Shown here one piece after another: positions 1 to 10,386 of a stretch of DNA of 64,000 nucleotides. Origin of the DNA: Zygnema cylindricum (Eukaryota > Streptophyta > Zygnematophyceae > Zygnematales > Zygnemataceae); assembly GCA_037447655.1 (NCBI GenBank), contig JBBHKE010001401.1, positions 1 to 64,000 on the forward strand, written 5' to 3'. The notes under the pieces were generated by a model, which was not told the origin of the DNA, made no database searches, and saw only the letters and a list, made by a program, of their open reading frames with translations. Position numbers and translations under genes: made by a program. Positions within the stretch are counted from its first letter, which is position 1. The number at the start of each line of letters is the position of its first letter.

Positions 1-300
1 CTCTACCTTCCTCTCCCTCTCCCTCTCTCTCTCTCCCTCTTCTCCCTCGCCCTCGTTTCCGCCTCCTCCCTCTCCTCCTCTCCCTCTTCCTCGTCCTCTC
101 CTCTCCACCTCTCCACCTCCCCCTCCCCTCCCCCTCCCTCTCCCCCTCCCTTCCCCTCTCAGTTCCTCCCTACCTTCCTCTCTCCCTTTGTGTCCCTTCC
201 CTGTCTCCCTCTCCCTCTTCGTCTCCCCCTCTCCCACCACCTCCGCTCCCCCTCTCTTTCTCCTTCATTTCCATCTCTCCTACTTCCTCTCCCTCATCTT
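1..300. repeat. CT-rich polypyrimidine tract
   Basis: Nearly pure C/T on the plus strand, built from CTCCCT-like units. It most likely lies in an intron of the PMS1 gene whose last exons follow. It is complementary in composition to the purine-rich exon sequence at 780-970. I see no gene in it. Confidence 0.9.
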
Positions 301-357
301 ATACTGTGAATAGCCCCTATATACTATGTTTGTTATTTCATTTTTTACATTTTTTTT

Positions 358-735
358 TTCATAGCAGATTTTTAGGAACTCATTTCTCTTCTTGCCTTCT
401 CTCTCCCCCTCTCCCTCCTTCCCCCCTTCCCCTTTTTTCTTCGCCTCTTTCCGTCTTTCCCTTTCTCATCTTTCCTACGTTAAATAGCAATTAGTTAAGG
501 TTTTTTTCTCTTTTTTTTTCTCTTTTTTATTTCTTTTTATTAACAGATGTTCAAGAACTCATTTCTCTTCTTGCCTTCTCTATCTCCCTCTCCCTCCTCT
601 CCCCCTTCCGCTTTTTTCTTCCCCTCTATCTCTCTCCTCTCTCTTCTCCTCTCGTGTGTTAAATATCAATCACTTAACATTTTTTATTTTTTTTATTTTT
701 TTTAACAGACGTTCAAGAACTCATCTCTCTTCTCG
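358..735 (+). repeat. Three tandem copies of a PMS1 splice acceptor and exon start
   Basis: A unit of roughly 165-180 bases recurs. Each copy has a T-rich tract, a 3' splice-site AG (near 367, 546 and 708), and then a start like TTCAAGAACTCATTTCTCTT, which reads ELISLL. The first two copies run into CT-rich sequence and soon reach a stop (TAA near 480 and 660). The third runs into the real PMS1 exon. Copies 1 and 2 read ELISLLA, closer to the ELI-x-x-LA I recall in plant PMS1 than the ELISLLV of copy 3. They are therefore duplicated, non-productive acceptors. Confidence 0.8.
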
Positions 736-1655
736 TGGACGAGGCAACTCCCCACCGGAGGAGAGATCTGGTCAGAAAAGTGGGGGGGAGGGAGAGGAGG
801 GAAGGAGAGGGAGAGGATGGGCGACAGGGAGAGAGAGAGGAAGAGGGAGAGGAGGACGGGGAGAAAGTGAGCGCTGGGGATGTAGAGGGAGAGGGAGAGC
901 GAGAGGGAGAGCGAGAGGGAGAGGGAGGTCAAGAGGGCGAGGGAGAGGGAGAGGGAGAGGGAGAGGCATATGAGAAAGCGAACTGTTTTGAACATAATGC
1001 CCATATTGAAACCTTCTGTTGTTCTTTAGAAAAAACGGAAAAAGTAAATATAGGGAAGGGAAAAGTTGGAAAGGGAGAGAAAAGAGAGGAGGGAGAGGAG
1101 ATGGAGGAGATAGAGGCGAGTGAAGAGAATGACGAGGGAGAGGAGAGGGGGAATAGTGGGAAGAAACAGAGGAATGAGAAGAATGAGAAGGGAGCGAAAA
1201 TTGAAGCTGGAGAGGAAAGTGAGAGAATGGAGAAGAGAGAGGAAGAGAAAAGAAAGGCGAGAGAAGAAAGAGAGGAGAGAGAGGGAGGAGAGGAGAAAGA
1301 GGAAGGAGAGGAGAAAGAGGAGAGAAGTGAGAAGGAGGAGAGAAGTGAGAAAGAGGAGAGAAGGGAGAAAGAGGAGAGAAAGGAGAAAGACAAGGGAGAC
1401 AAGAGAGAGAGGGGAGAGGGGAGAGAGTGGGAGGGACCGATGGTGAGGCCTTCCCGAGTGAGGGCGATGTTGGCGTCTCGAGCATGCCGGTCATCGGTGA
1501 TGATTGGAACCGCTTTGAGTCCAAAACAAATGGTCAAGGTAAACCCTAAACTATCACAAAACGACAAAAAAAAACAAAATATTTTAAATGTATGTATAAT
1601 ACGTATTACATAATATATTTTAAATGTATATATAACTTGTATTACATATATATAA

Positions 1656-1688
<33 letters not shown>

Positions 1689-1981
1689 CTATATATTGTG
1701 TATATGTCCTAAAATACCAAAAAATGCCAAAACAAAGAATTTTGGAGCTCCATAAAGGATAAAGGAATCGACTTTTTTTTCTACATTTTTTTTTTCTTTG
1801 TTTGGTTTGTTTGGATTTTTTTTTCTTTTTGTTTTTTTTTTCTTTTTGTGTTTTTTAGGTTGTTCGACATTTGGCGGATCTCGAAGCTCCGTGGAATTGT
1901 CCCCACGGTCGACCGACCATGCGACATCTTGTAGACCTCTCCACTTTGAAAAAAAGGAAAGAAAATATGATTCAATTATGA
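709..1981 (+). CDS. PMS1: DNA mismatch repair endonuclease PMS1, C-terminal exons (5' part outside window)
   Basis: PMS1 pairs with MLH1 to form MutL-alpha, which nicks DNA during mismatch repair in the nucleus. Two exons are visible: 709-1538 and 1859-1981, ending in TGA. The intron 1539-1858 has a GTAAAC donor, a T-rich tract and a TTTTTTAG acceptor, and is phase 0. Exon 1 opens as DVQELISLLVDE and ends PSRVRAMLASRACRSSVMIG, holding the ACR motif. The last exon encodes HLADLEAPWNCPHGRPTMRH, holding the CPHGRP zinc/manganese motif. Both motifs are established parts of the MutL-family endonuclease site. Between them the reading frame stays open through about 225 residues of Glu/Lys/Arg/Gly repeats, where I recall only about 30 residues in Arabidopsis. 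That insert has no polypyrimidine tract that could make it an intron. The protein ends 13 residues after the conserved MRHLVDL, with no acidic tail. Identity is firm; whether all of the purine-rich part is translated is less sure. Confidence 0.88.
780..1430 (+). repeat. Purine-rich (GAGGGA / GAGAAAGAGGA) low-complexity tract inside PMS1 exon
   Basis: Two purine-rich blocks, about 780-970 and 1060-1430, are separated by a short mixed stretch (about 970-1050). The second block contains short direct repeats of GAGAAGGAGGAGAGAAGT type. It encodes E/K/R/G repeats in the PMS1 frame and pyrimidine-rich peptides on the other strand, which I treat as shadows. Confidence 0.85.
1652..1695. repeat. TG/TA microsatellite in PMS1 last intron
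   Basis: A run of TG dinucleotides is followed by TA dinucleotides within the intron between the two PMS1 exons. It is a simple repeat with no coding content. Confidence 0.9.
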
Positions 1982-2789
1982 GATTCGACCCAAAAAAGGA
2001 GAAAAATGTAAATAGTGGTTCAATGTGGAGTCGAGAAAGGACAAAAACGTCAAAAAATGAGTTTTACATGGGATGTCGTCATGTGAATGTAAAGTTTTGG
2101 GGCACAAAAATTAAGGAGTTTTGATTTAATTCGACAAAATAGACTAAAAAAGGTCAGAAAAAAAAAAAAAAACGTTGGAGAATTTTTGATTGTCCATGAA
2201 TAAAAAGTTGTGAAAAATGTTTTATCCAAAGTAGGATAAATAAATTACGAGTTTTATAGTCATAATGTGTAATGTTATTTACTTGCAATGTGTTGATATC
2301 ATGACAAAATCCGATAAAATCTTATAAACAAATACATCATATGTCCACCACCTACCCAATTATTTTTATGGGAATTGTGGCGTGATTTAGGATGGCATAA
2401 CAAATTTAAAAGGTACAGAAGTGAAACGTACAGATAAACTATTAGGTTTCGTCGAAATTATAAAAAATTGTCAGAATGACACTCACGTCATCAGGTCGCC
2501 CAATTCTTTTGTTCCATGTCGTGACGTGATAATAGACTGTAAAACTAAAATTTGTAAAGTTCAACGTTTTTTTCTTAAACGAGCTACCTTTTGCTCAATC
2601 ACGTGCTCGACTAAGTTCGTGTTCTGTGTCGGGGGTCGGTGCGTGGTTGTAAGCCACACCGATTTTTGGACACTTCCTCTGACGTGGTCAGGTGACCACG
2701 TCACGTCAGGTGACCACGTCTTACCAGTTCACATCTGCTTTGTGTCTTCGTTTGGGTCGGCCTCAACCTCCGCTTCTTGGGCGCCCTCA
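1982..2789. other. PMS1 3' flank, no gene seen
   Basis: AT-rich sequence after the PMS1 stop, presumably 3' UTR and then intergenic DNA. Near 2680-2720 a TGACGTGGTCAGGTGACCAC-like stretch is repeated in direct and inverted form. No convincing coding region. Confidence 0.6.
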
Positions 2790-3400
2790 TTGTGTTCGCT
2801 TCCAGCTTATTGACTTGGACGGGATTCATCTACTTTGATGCTCACGCGTGGGTGAACGTAATGTTCCGCGTGATTTTGTATCGAAATAGTCGACATTGTG
2901 AAACGAGAAGTTTCTCATATACCCCCTCCTCGCACTCAGTCTCGTGGTCTTCGAAGTCCTTTGGTTGACTTGTTTTTCCTTCCCAGGGTTGGGAGGACCT
3001 TGGGTGATCTAGTCTTGAGGGATCCGGCTGGGACCCACGTTTTTTCACGCACGGCATAACATACGTGCGTTGCAGCTTGGGATATAGTGACTTTAGAGGA
3101 AAGAGTTTACGCTCTCCGAGACCCGGCGGACCACTTTGTCCCATTTACTGCGGAAATTTCGGTTCTTTGGACAAGTCTTTCAACGATTTTCTCCACAATT
3201 GTGTTAATAAAACATCCGAAACCAAGGTTCTCGGGAGTCGTCCCCCGAGCCATCTCGTTGCTTTTTACCGTCAATGTGTATCAGTGGCTCTTCAACGAGC
3301 GCAAACCACGGCCCTTCTACAGCGAAGCACGGGGGCGGATCATAGGTGAGGCCTCCCAGATCTTCCACCAAGGAATCGAGTCAACATACACGATCTTCGG
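2790..3400 (+). pseudogene. Decayed 3' end of a non-LTR retrotransposon (RLE-type LINE)
   Basis: Broken reading frames align with the C-terminal part of the LINE at 51360-51900. Matching pieces in order: DGIHLL-stop-CSRVG (copy: DGVHLLRCSHVG), RTLGDLVLRDP, VAAWD, ERVYALRDPADHF (copy: REHAHRDLMDDF), and FGSLDKSFNDFLHNC (copy: FGCLGVALDEFLRSC). This is the restriction-like endonuclease and downstream region of such elements. At least two frameshifts and a TGA within the HLLRC motif show it is dead. It keeps a tail (AFYRQCVSVALQRAQ) that the other copy lacks. Homology to that copy is what I see; the clade name is inference. Confidence 0.62.
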
Positions 3401-4639
3401 GGGTGTGGACTTTAGTTTGATAGTGTTGTGGGGCGTCATATACTTTAGGTTTTCCCTCTGTGTATAGTCATCTTGGTAGATTTGCTTATTTTAGCAATTT
3501 TTCTAGTTAGATTGAGCTTCTTCACTTGTTTTCTTTGCCTTAGTCTCTTTTCGCTTTTTATAGTCTTCAAACGTTTTTTTTTTCTTTTTTGAACCCATTT
3601 GTACCTCAATGGTTTTTTCCATCGTACTTTTTTAAGTAGAGTTTCTTTGCTTTTTATTTTCTTTAGATTTTATAGTGTTCCATGTGGCAAAATAACCAAA
3701 ATGACGTACACCATGAATTACAATTAGCGTTAATAACGCTAATTCTTTTGACCCTCGAACCTAAAATATAATTAATAACTCTTTTTTTTATGTTAATATA
3801 GATATTGCTATATTAGCGTTAACTACTCTAGTTTCGCTTGTTTTTAAATAGAGTAATGTACGAAATGTGTCAGTCCCTCTTCTTATCGCTTTCTGTCTCT
3901 CTTTCTCTAATTTTCCCTTTTGAAGATTTTCAAGTTATAAAGTGTTTTCTTTTTTGGTTTTTTGTTTAAGGTTTTTATAGTTTATGAAGGTCTTTTTTAG
4001 GTGTTTTTTAGGGTTTTTTAGGTTTGTTTTGAGTTTTTCGGTCCGTACTAAAACTGCTCATTATTTCGTACACACATACAGAATAAGTGTCAGGTAAAGG
4101 CGTCGACACGGGAAATTGAGTGCGTCACCATGGAAAAGCGCACTCAGATTTAATTCCCAGTTTTAAAGACAACGAACAATCGCGACAACTTGTTCTCACA
4201 TGTTAATGCATCGAATATGTGAACACATACTACTGCGACTACAATATGGAAATGTGTATCCAAATTAGTGTTAGGTGTATAAGTTAGCGTTAATTTTTGT
4301 TGGCTTTAGGTCCTTGAACCCAATATCGTGTTAATAACACTAATTGTTTCTTTACCCTAATTACGTCTTAACACTAATAGCGATTCACGGTGAAAACCAT
4401 TAAACTTTTCTCACGTTCGCTTAATTTGTACGTTAAAATGTCCATAAAAAATAAACATCACGTATAACGTGTATTGATTTAATTGGCCAAACTAATTCTA
4501 GTTTTCAAAAACGACAAAATAGAATATTGATTGGTCGTAACATGGGTTTTATGGCCAATACCAGGATATCATTGTAGCTTGCCTAATGCCATTTGGTAAT
4601 ATAGCTCGTTTTTCTTAATGAAATTTACGTGAGTTAAGG
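3401..4639. other. AT-rich intergenic DNA with a short palindrome and a dispersed repeat
   Basis: No gene seen. Near 3724-3745 lies a near-palindrome, ATTAGCGTTAATAACGCTAA. A segment at about 4230-4400 resembles 17030-17200 beyond element A (both contain AATATGG-AATGTGT-TCCAAAT and TTGAACCCAA). A short stretch near 4560-4600 (TAGCTTGC...GCCATT) resembles 17845-17885 of the tandem unit, so this may be a worn copy of the same repeat. Confidence 0.45.
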
Positions 4640-5008
4640 CGCAATCTCTCGGAAAATAAAACATAAAATCTCAAGTTCCTCTTTGACTTTAATTGATACT
4701 CTATCACCACCGTTTATCCAATCGACAATGGAGTCCCTCGAGATGTGACTCCTCCTTTTTCTCCCTTTATGAAAATTTACTCCCCTTCCTCACTATCCTT
4801 AGTAATAGTGGCAGATGTTCTAGCTGCTGTAGTTGTGGAGGCGCCAGAAAAACGTGTTCCTCCAAACCCTCGTGGTGGTGGGCATCGAATATGTACAGAC
4901 ACTATGCCCTATAGGTGTTTCTCAAAGAGAGCCCTTTCCCTCATCATCTCCCAATAAAGAAAGTCTGATCCATCAAATATGGGTACCCTATAGGGTGGGC
5001 CGAAAACT
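4640..5008 (-). pseudogene. Truncated second gag start of element A family
   Basis: On the minus strand, directly after the LTR at 5009-5908, come a primer-site-like sequence and Gag text (FGPPYRVPIFDGSDF). The text then jumps to a GFGGTRFSG segment and a zinc-knuckle remnant, and homology fades near 4640. It matches 15897-16089 plus 9360-9478 of element A, including the same loss of the Gag core. An LTR followed by gag again points to a tandem copy sharing one LTR, as unequal recombination would make. Confidence 0.7.
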
Positions 5009-5908
5009 TGAAACTTTGTGGCCTCCATTGACCCACATAGTATGCAGCCTATGTAAAGCCTCTAGGATTATATCTGCCCTTTCGACTTTCCCACTGTATA
5101 AGTGCCACCCTGGCACACAAATATTCTGACCAACCTTACTCCTGTGAGGGCCTGGCTCCCCTGAGCCGAACACAAAAAGAATCATTGAATTTGCTCCCCT
5201 GAGCAATAAGTTATGGCTGGTCAAAGATGACCTTTATAGTTACAAGCACTCTCAAAGAGAGGTGGCTAAATTTCACTAAGTCCTGGTCTGCCTACTCACA
5301 CCTACCTACTACTAAACCCTGTACTAATAAAAACACTGTACACTACAAGAAGGTATAGTGGCCGATGATCTTCTTCTACGGCCATTGTACAACATGGCCT
5401 TCAAGGCGATGCCTGTCAGATCGAGAGCCATGGTTCCTCCTCCCATCTTCATTGGTGTCCAACAATGTTGCGCCACGTGGCGTCGCGTGACGCTATTTTC
5501 AAAAGCCGCCAAAAGTTCATTCCGGGGTGGCGGGTGCATCTCTAGCCATCCGATCAAATATATTTACACGGTTCGGATCCGCGTTCGTACATGAATCGTT
5601 TCACATGCGCCTCGTCGTCAGTTTGAACCGTTTAATGAATTAGTCGTCGTGTCATTATTTATTTTACTTATCAAATCCAATAGGTGTCTCGATACTACAA
5701 TGACTTAACGGATAAGGCGACAGGCTATTTTTGAACTATGTGGACCTAACATCAAATCCGGGACAGTCCAACATTGTTGGGAAGGTGTCTTCTATTCCAG
5801 TGTGCCACCTTCTGATCAAGGAGGCAGCCATGGTTTTCTCTGATCCTCTCCTATCTCTAGAGTCTAACAAAAATAGAGAATTGAACTATTAATTACCCCT
5901 TTTCAACA
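5009..5908 (-). repeat. Element A downstream LTR
   Basis: 900 bp. It carries a tRNA-like stretch at 5700-5763 (plus strand), GTAC motifs near 5339-5390, and the leader hairpin GGCTC-NNNN-GAGCC at 5154-5167. A gag ATG lies about 20 bases before its end (plus-strand CAT near 5026-5028). It resembles the 16090-16990 LTR at roughly 90% by eye. Confidence 0.85.
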
Positions 5909-6640
5909 CTCCCTTTAATTCCTAATCACTTTTCAATTTTAATCCACAATTTTCTCTGCAAAAAATTAACTTAGGAGAAGGCACTGGTCTTGTCATGATG
6001 TCCGCAATCATTTCTTTATCAGATTTTTGAACCAGCTTAATGATTTCATTTTCAACCTTCTCCCTTACAAAGCTTAGTCTAAAATCCATATGCTTAGCTT
6101 TGAAATGATGTTTCGGATTAGCTGCAATAAAGATAGCAACTTAATTATCACAAAATATATTCTAAGTTCAGACTTCATAACCCAAGTTCTTTAAGAAGGG
6201 ATTTCAACCACCTTAATTCTTTGGTGGCAGCATAGGAAGCCATGTACTCAGCCTCCACAGTAGACTGAGCAACTACTTTCTGTTGCTTACTCCTCCAACA
6301 GCATGCACCGGATCCAATTTGCAATACATATCCAGTTGTGCATCTTCTTTAAGGCACATCCCCATAACTCGCATCACTCCATGTTGTAATGTTAGTATGC
6401 TCCCCTCCCAAATGCAGCCACAATTCCCTTGTTCCCACCAGATATCTTATCACTCTTTTAGTTGCCTCCCAATCTCTCTTTCTAGGTTCATTTAGACTCA
6501 TGCTGAGGATACATACAGTTGCAGCTATGTCCGACCGGGTACAGTTCATAAAGTAGATTAGACTACCTACAATCTGTCGATAAGGGATGTTTTCCATAAA
6601 CCTTCTTTCTTCCTCACCCATCTCATCATAAATAATTTAT
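5909..6640 (-). pseudogene. Element A RNase H region (broken)
   Basis: Minus-strand frames include IPYRQIVGSLIYFMNCTR, then LGGEHTNITTWSDASYGD, the start of the copia RNase H domain. Further on come the STVEAEYMA and DNQ-type segments in shifted frames, up to the polypurine tract at 5909. Stops and frameshifts make it non-functional. Confidence 0.8.
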
Positions 6641-7543
6641 ATTCCTCGCTCTTCACTCCCCTCAGAGACTTTCTTCAGATCCAAGGGAGTAGTGCATCCA
6701 TTTGCTCTATCCATCTGAAATTTTTCTAGCATATTTCCAATAGCTTTTTTTCTGAGTAAGTCTGATTATTCTTTTCCCTCTATCTCTCTCCATCCGAATT
6801 CCCAAAATATATACTGCCCCGCCGAGGTCTTTCATGTGAAACCGACTACAAAAATCTTGTTTCAATTTGTTAATCTCATCTAAAGACTTGCTTAAGACTA
6901 GCAAATCAACCACATAAATAGCAATAAATATCAACCCATTCTCATCCTCAAACAAGTATATGGAATGATCTGAACTAATTTTGATATACCCCAAACCGGT
7001 CAGAAATTCGTCTAGTTTAATATTCCATTGATGTGGGGCTTGCTTAAGCCCATATAGTGATTTTATCGTCTTGCAGACCTTACTATCCTCCCCACTTTCC
7101 ACGAATCCTTCCAGTTGCTTCATGTAAATTTCCTCTTCTATTTCTCCATGTAAGAAGGTCGTTTTAATATCCATTTGATGGATTTCCATATCCTCTGATG
7201 CCGCTAGACTTAAGAGGATTATAACTGAAGGGAATCTAACTACCGGTGCAAAAGTTTCCTCATATTCTATGCCCTCTTTTTGAGTGTAACCTTTTGGAAC
7301 AAATCTAGCTTTGTATCTCTCAATGGTATTATCTAGGTTTAGCGTAAGTTTAAAAACCCACTTGCATCCAATTCGATTTCGGTCTTGTGGGCAATCAACA
7401 AACTCCCATTTATTGGTTTCCATAATGGAAGCCACTTCCTCATTTATGGCAATCATCAATCGGCTGCTTTCTGGGGTATTTATGGCCTCAAAGTATGTTC
7501 GAGGCTCATCTGGAGGAGACATCTTCGTGAGTTGGTTATTCAC
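6641..7543 (-). pseudogene. Element A reverse transcriptase (broken)
   Basis: The 6707-7543 frame encodes most of a copia RT: IGCKWVFKLTLNLDNTIERY, then FAPVVRFPS, HQMDIKTTFLHGEIEEEIYM and SLYGLKQAPHQWN. The catalytic box reads YVVD instead of YVDD, so one catalytic Asp is lost (near 6908). With the frameshift into RNase H, this copy is dead. Confidence 0.88.
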
Positions 7544-7603
7544 CTATCTCTTTTGGAGTCGTTTGCTACTTCTTCTTCGCCCTTGAAAATTTGATGTCGG
7601 CAT

Positions 7604-8727
7604 TTAAAGCATCTTCAAGTTTCCTTTAGGAGGATTTTCAGCTCCTATTTCCCCCAATTTCAGTATCTCATCAAGTCCTTCTCTCGTTTCCACTTCGTCT
7701 CGTGGAGTTATCTCAGATGTTATTCTTTCCTCCTCCTTTGGTAAATCTGCAAATTCTTCCCTTTCTCCATCTTTCTTCTTATTTGTTTCTAAGTCAAAAT
7801 CAAAAAACTGATCCAGTACAAATCTGATCTTCACTTCCTTGTTATATTAAAATGGATCAATGGATTTTCTTTATTCATCATCACTATGTGTTTTACCAAA
7901 ATTATATCTTTCTTTTTCGAATCATAAACTCGGTGTCCTTTAGTGCTCTCATCATATCCTACAAGATATCCCTGTTTCCCTCTTACCTCTAGTTTCCATT
8001 TAGTTTTATCTGAATCAAAACTGTAGACTTGTCTTGCGAACACTCTCAAACTAGACAAATTTGGTTTTCTTCCTGTCCACCTTTCATACGGAGTTTCCTC
8101 CTTATTTGTCGAAGTTAAGACTCTGTTTTTGATGAAGTTAGCGTCGTTCATAGACTCAGTCCAAAACTACAATCCGATCCTCTTATCGGTAAGCATACTT
8201 TTGTGCATATCCCTTAGAGTTGTGTTTACTCTTTCTACTACTCTATTTTGTTCCGAATTGTAAGGAACAAATTTTTCATGATGAATTCCTTCCCCTTTAA
8301 GAAATTCTTCAAACTCTCTTGAGGTGTATTCTTTCCCATTATCACTTCTTATTTATTTTTTTGCAGTCTCATGTAATTTTTCACTCCATACTTTATATTC
8401 TTTGAAGTATCCTAATACCTGTGACTTATGTCTGAGAAAGTATACCTTAGTATATCTAGACCAATCATCTGTGATGGTTAGCATCTATCATTCCCCCCCA
8501 TGTGAAGCATACCTAGCAGGTCCCCAAACATCAGTGTGAAATAGATCTAATACTTTCTCTCTTCTAAATGTGGATGCCTTTGGAAATGGAAGTCTATGAA
8601 TCTTCCCTTGGGCACATCCACTACAATCATCTGAAGTTTTATCATCCCCAAACTTAATTCGATCCACTATTCTTTTTTTATTCATTTCTTTTAATCTAGA
8701 TGTACATGCCCCAACCTCTTGTGCCAA
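7604..8727 (-). pseudogene. Element A integrase and linker (broken)
   Basis: The minus frames hold CSGCAQGKIHRLPFPKA (zinc-binding end) and HTDVWGP (first catalytic Asp). SDNGKEY follows (second Asp, out of the long frames near 8335), then EQNRVVERVN (catalytic Glu). The C-terminal part is YERWTGRKPNLSSLRVF and GYLVGYDESTKGHRVYD. Several stops and frameshifts separate the pieces. Confidence 0.83.
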
Positions 8728-9478
8728 AGCATCATATCACTTTCACACGAGTAGAGAACACTCTTTTCATTGCAAAGTACAACTCTGAACATTTCTTGAC
8801 TACCTTTTTCAGCTATAAAATAAACCTCATCATCAAAGCTTGTTGTGAAGATTCCTTTCTTAGTTCCTGTTTCAAACTCTATGTCGTCTAGGACAACTGT
8901 AGAGACTATGTTCTTGCTAAGCTGTGGAATGTAAAAAACATATGAAAGTGTTCCAATTGAAGCCTTTCCATCAAGTAGAACCTTTAAATCAACAGATCCA
9001 ACAAGACTTGTGGTTTCTAATCTACCATCTCCGTACTCTATCTCAACTGTTGGAATCTTCCTCAATTTAGTGAACCACCTCTTATCGTTGCACATATGCA
9101 TGGAGGCTCTTGAGTCTATGATCCACCCATCCTCGGGTGGATCCCTCTTAACTCCGAGAGCACAGTTTTGTCTCCGTGGAATGTCGACATGCTTCTTAGT
9201 GGTCTTTGGGTTGAGGACGAGCTCCTCAAGTTCCTCTTCCGGTTTGGTTGCTTCCTCTTGTTTGTCTTCATGAACCTGAGTCAGGAAAGCCTTTTTCTTT
9301 CCTCCATCCTTTGAGGTTCTTTGTCCATCTTGGAGCCGGAGATCTGCAAGTCTGACACAAACCGCCATATAGTGTCGCCGTTTCTTGCAGAAGTGGCAAA
9401 ATCTCTCTCGTGGAGCTCCTCTCCCTTGTCGGTCAAATCCATTACCTCTTTCCTCACTATCCTTAGTGATTGTGGTAG
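8691..9478 (-). pseudogene. Element A gag tail and protease (broken)
   Basis: The 8691-9368 frame starts after a CCHC-like knuckle remnant (about 9370-9420). It runs IPRRQNCALG, then the protease site as WIIDSRASMHMC, and ends LWHKRLGHVHLD of the pre-integrase domain. The retroviral-type protease needs D-(S/T)-G; here Gly is Arg, so the protease is inactive. The Gag core that should precede the knuckle is missing. Confidence 0.82.
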
Positions 9479-9680
9479 TGTTGAAATAAATATATTTCTA
9501 GTGTATTTTCTAGGTTTAAAATGTTAGTAAAAAAGAAAAAGAAAAAGGACAAGCAGCCTTCCTACACCTCCTCTCTCTAGCCCCCATACTTGTTGTAGTC
9601 ACTGAAGGATAGAGAGAGTGGTTTATACATGGCAACCTTAGTTCAACAAGCAGATATTTTTAAGGCTACTAAAAATATAC

Positions 9681-9765
9681 TTGACGGACCCAAGATTTGA
9701 TCTCGGTACCTGCGGTTCGTCAAGCAGGGTGATAGTGGTCAGCTTTATCCTACTAGACTAGGACC
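9681..9765 (-). other. Antisense tRNA-like module in element B 5' LTR
   Basis: On the minus strand a TAGTCTAGTAGGATAAAGC stretch resembles a tRNA D-arm/A-box. About 45 bases on, a GATCAAATC loop flanked by short complementary arms resembles a T-arm/B-box. The 3' LTR copy at 15071-15155 shows a better T-arm: CCGGG-ATCAAAT-CCTGG, a 5-bp stem with a 7-base loop. A clean acceptor stem is not evident, so I call it tRNA-derived, not a tRNA gene. Confidence 0.6.
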
Positions 9766-10352
9766 AATGCTAAATGCTATAGTATGTGATAGATATATAT
9801 ATATTTAGGAAGGAGCAAATCCATTTAACTAAAACTGTGTACGGCGTGCATGGATACAATTTTATGAATGTACCAATTCAAAACGGATACCACGCATTTT
9901 GTTTCGACAACGAAACAAATATCGCGCAAGTATTTATTACGGCCAAGATTGCGTCTCGCTGCAAATCCAACGGCGCGCATCATCGCCGAAATTGCGGATT
10001 AGTCACTTTGGCGTTTAATGACGTGGCATGACCTGGAGCCACATGGAGAGATGACATTTGGTCATAGGAATTCCGAAGAATGTACGGACGAGTGAAAAAA
10101 AGACATGCGTCCGCTTAATAGTCTTGTCGTACATAGGCCGTACAAAAGGTACACCGGCAGTAGTACTTTTTGGTACGATACAGTAATCTGATTGGTCCGT
10201 ACTTCAGTAGATAGAAGTTATTTAAGGGAATCATGACTTCGAAAATTTTGGTAGGCAGTCACCTCTCCCTTTAAGACTTTGTACAAATTGGCATTTTTAC
10301 TGCCTCATGACTTATCGCCTGGTTAGGCGTTTTGAGAGATTGTTTTTCCTAC

Positions 10353-10386
10353 GGACTCAGGCAAGTCCAGGCTGCACAGGGGTGCA
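10353..10386 (+). promoter_or_regulatory. Tandem leader hairpins of element B
   Basis: Hairpin 1 is GGACTC-AGGC-AAGTCC (in the 3' LTR GGACTC-AAGC-GAGTCC at 15742-15757). Hairpin 2 is TGCAC-AGGG-GTGCA. They lie about 80 bases after the TATA-like site, so they should be in the 5' end of the genomic RNA. Homologous pairs occur in the other families. Confidence 0.6.

Noticed and set aside
867-1029. Possible intron inside the PMS1 purine-rich exon (GTGAGC donor, TTCTTTAG acceptor)
   Set aside because: Its 163 bases would shift the frame, while the unspliced frame stays open and leads correctly into the ACR motif.
306-1567. Several long open frames of Ser/Leu/Pro or Arg/Gly on both strands
   Set aside because: They are low-complexity readings of CT- and GA-rich tracts; only the frame leading to the PMS1 motifs has conserved content.
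4607-4611. CGTTT as a target duplication of element A with 16991-16995
   Set aside because: The left side does not end in an LTR terminus but in degraded gag, so the match is probably chance.
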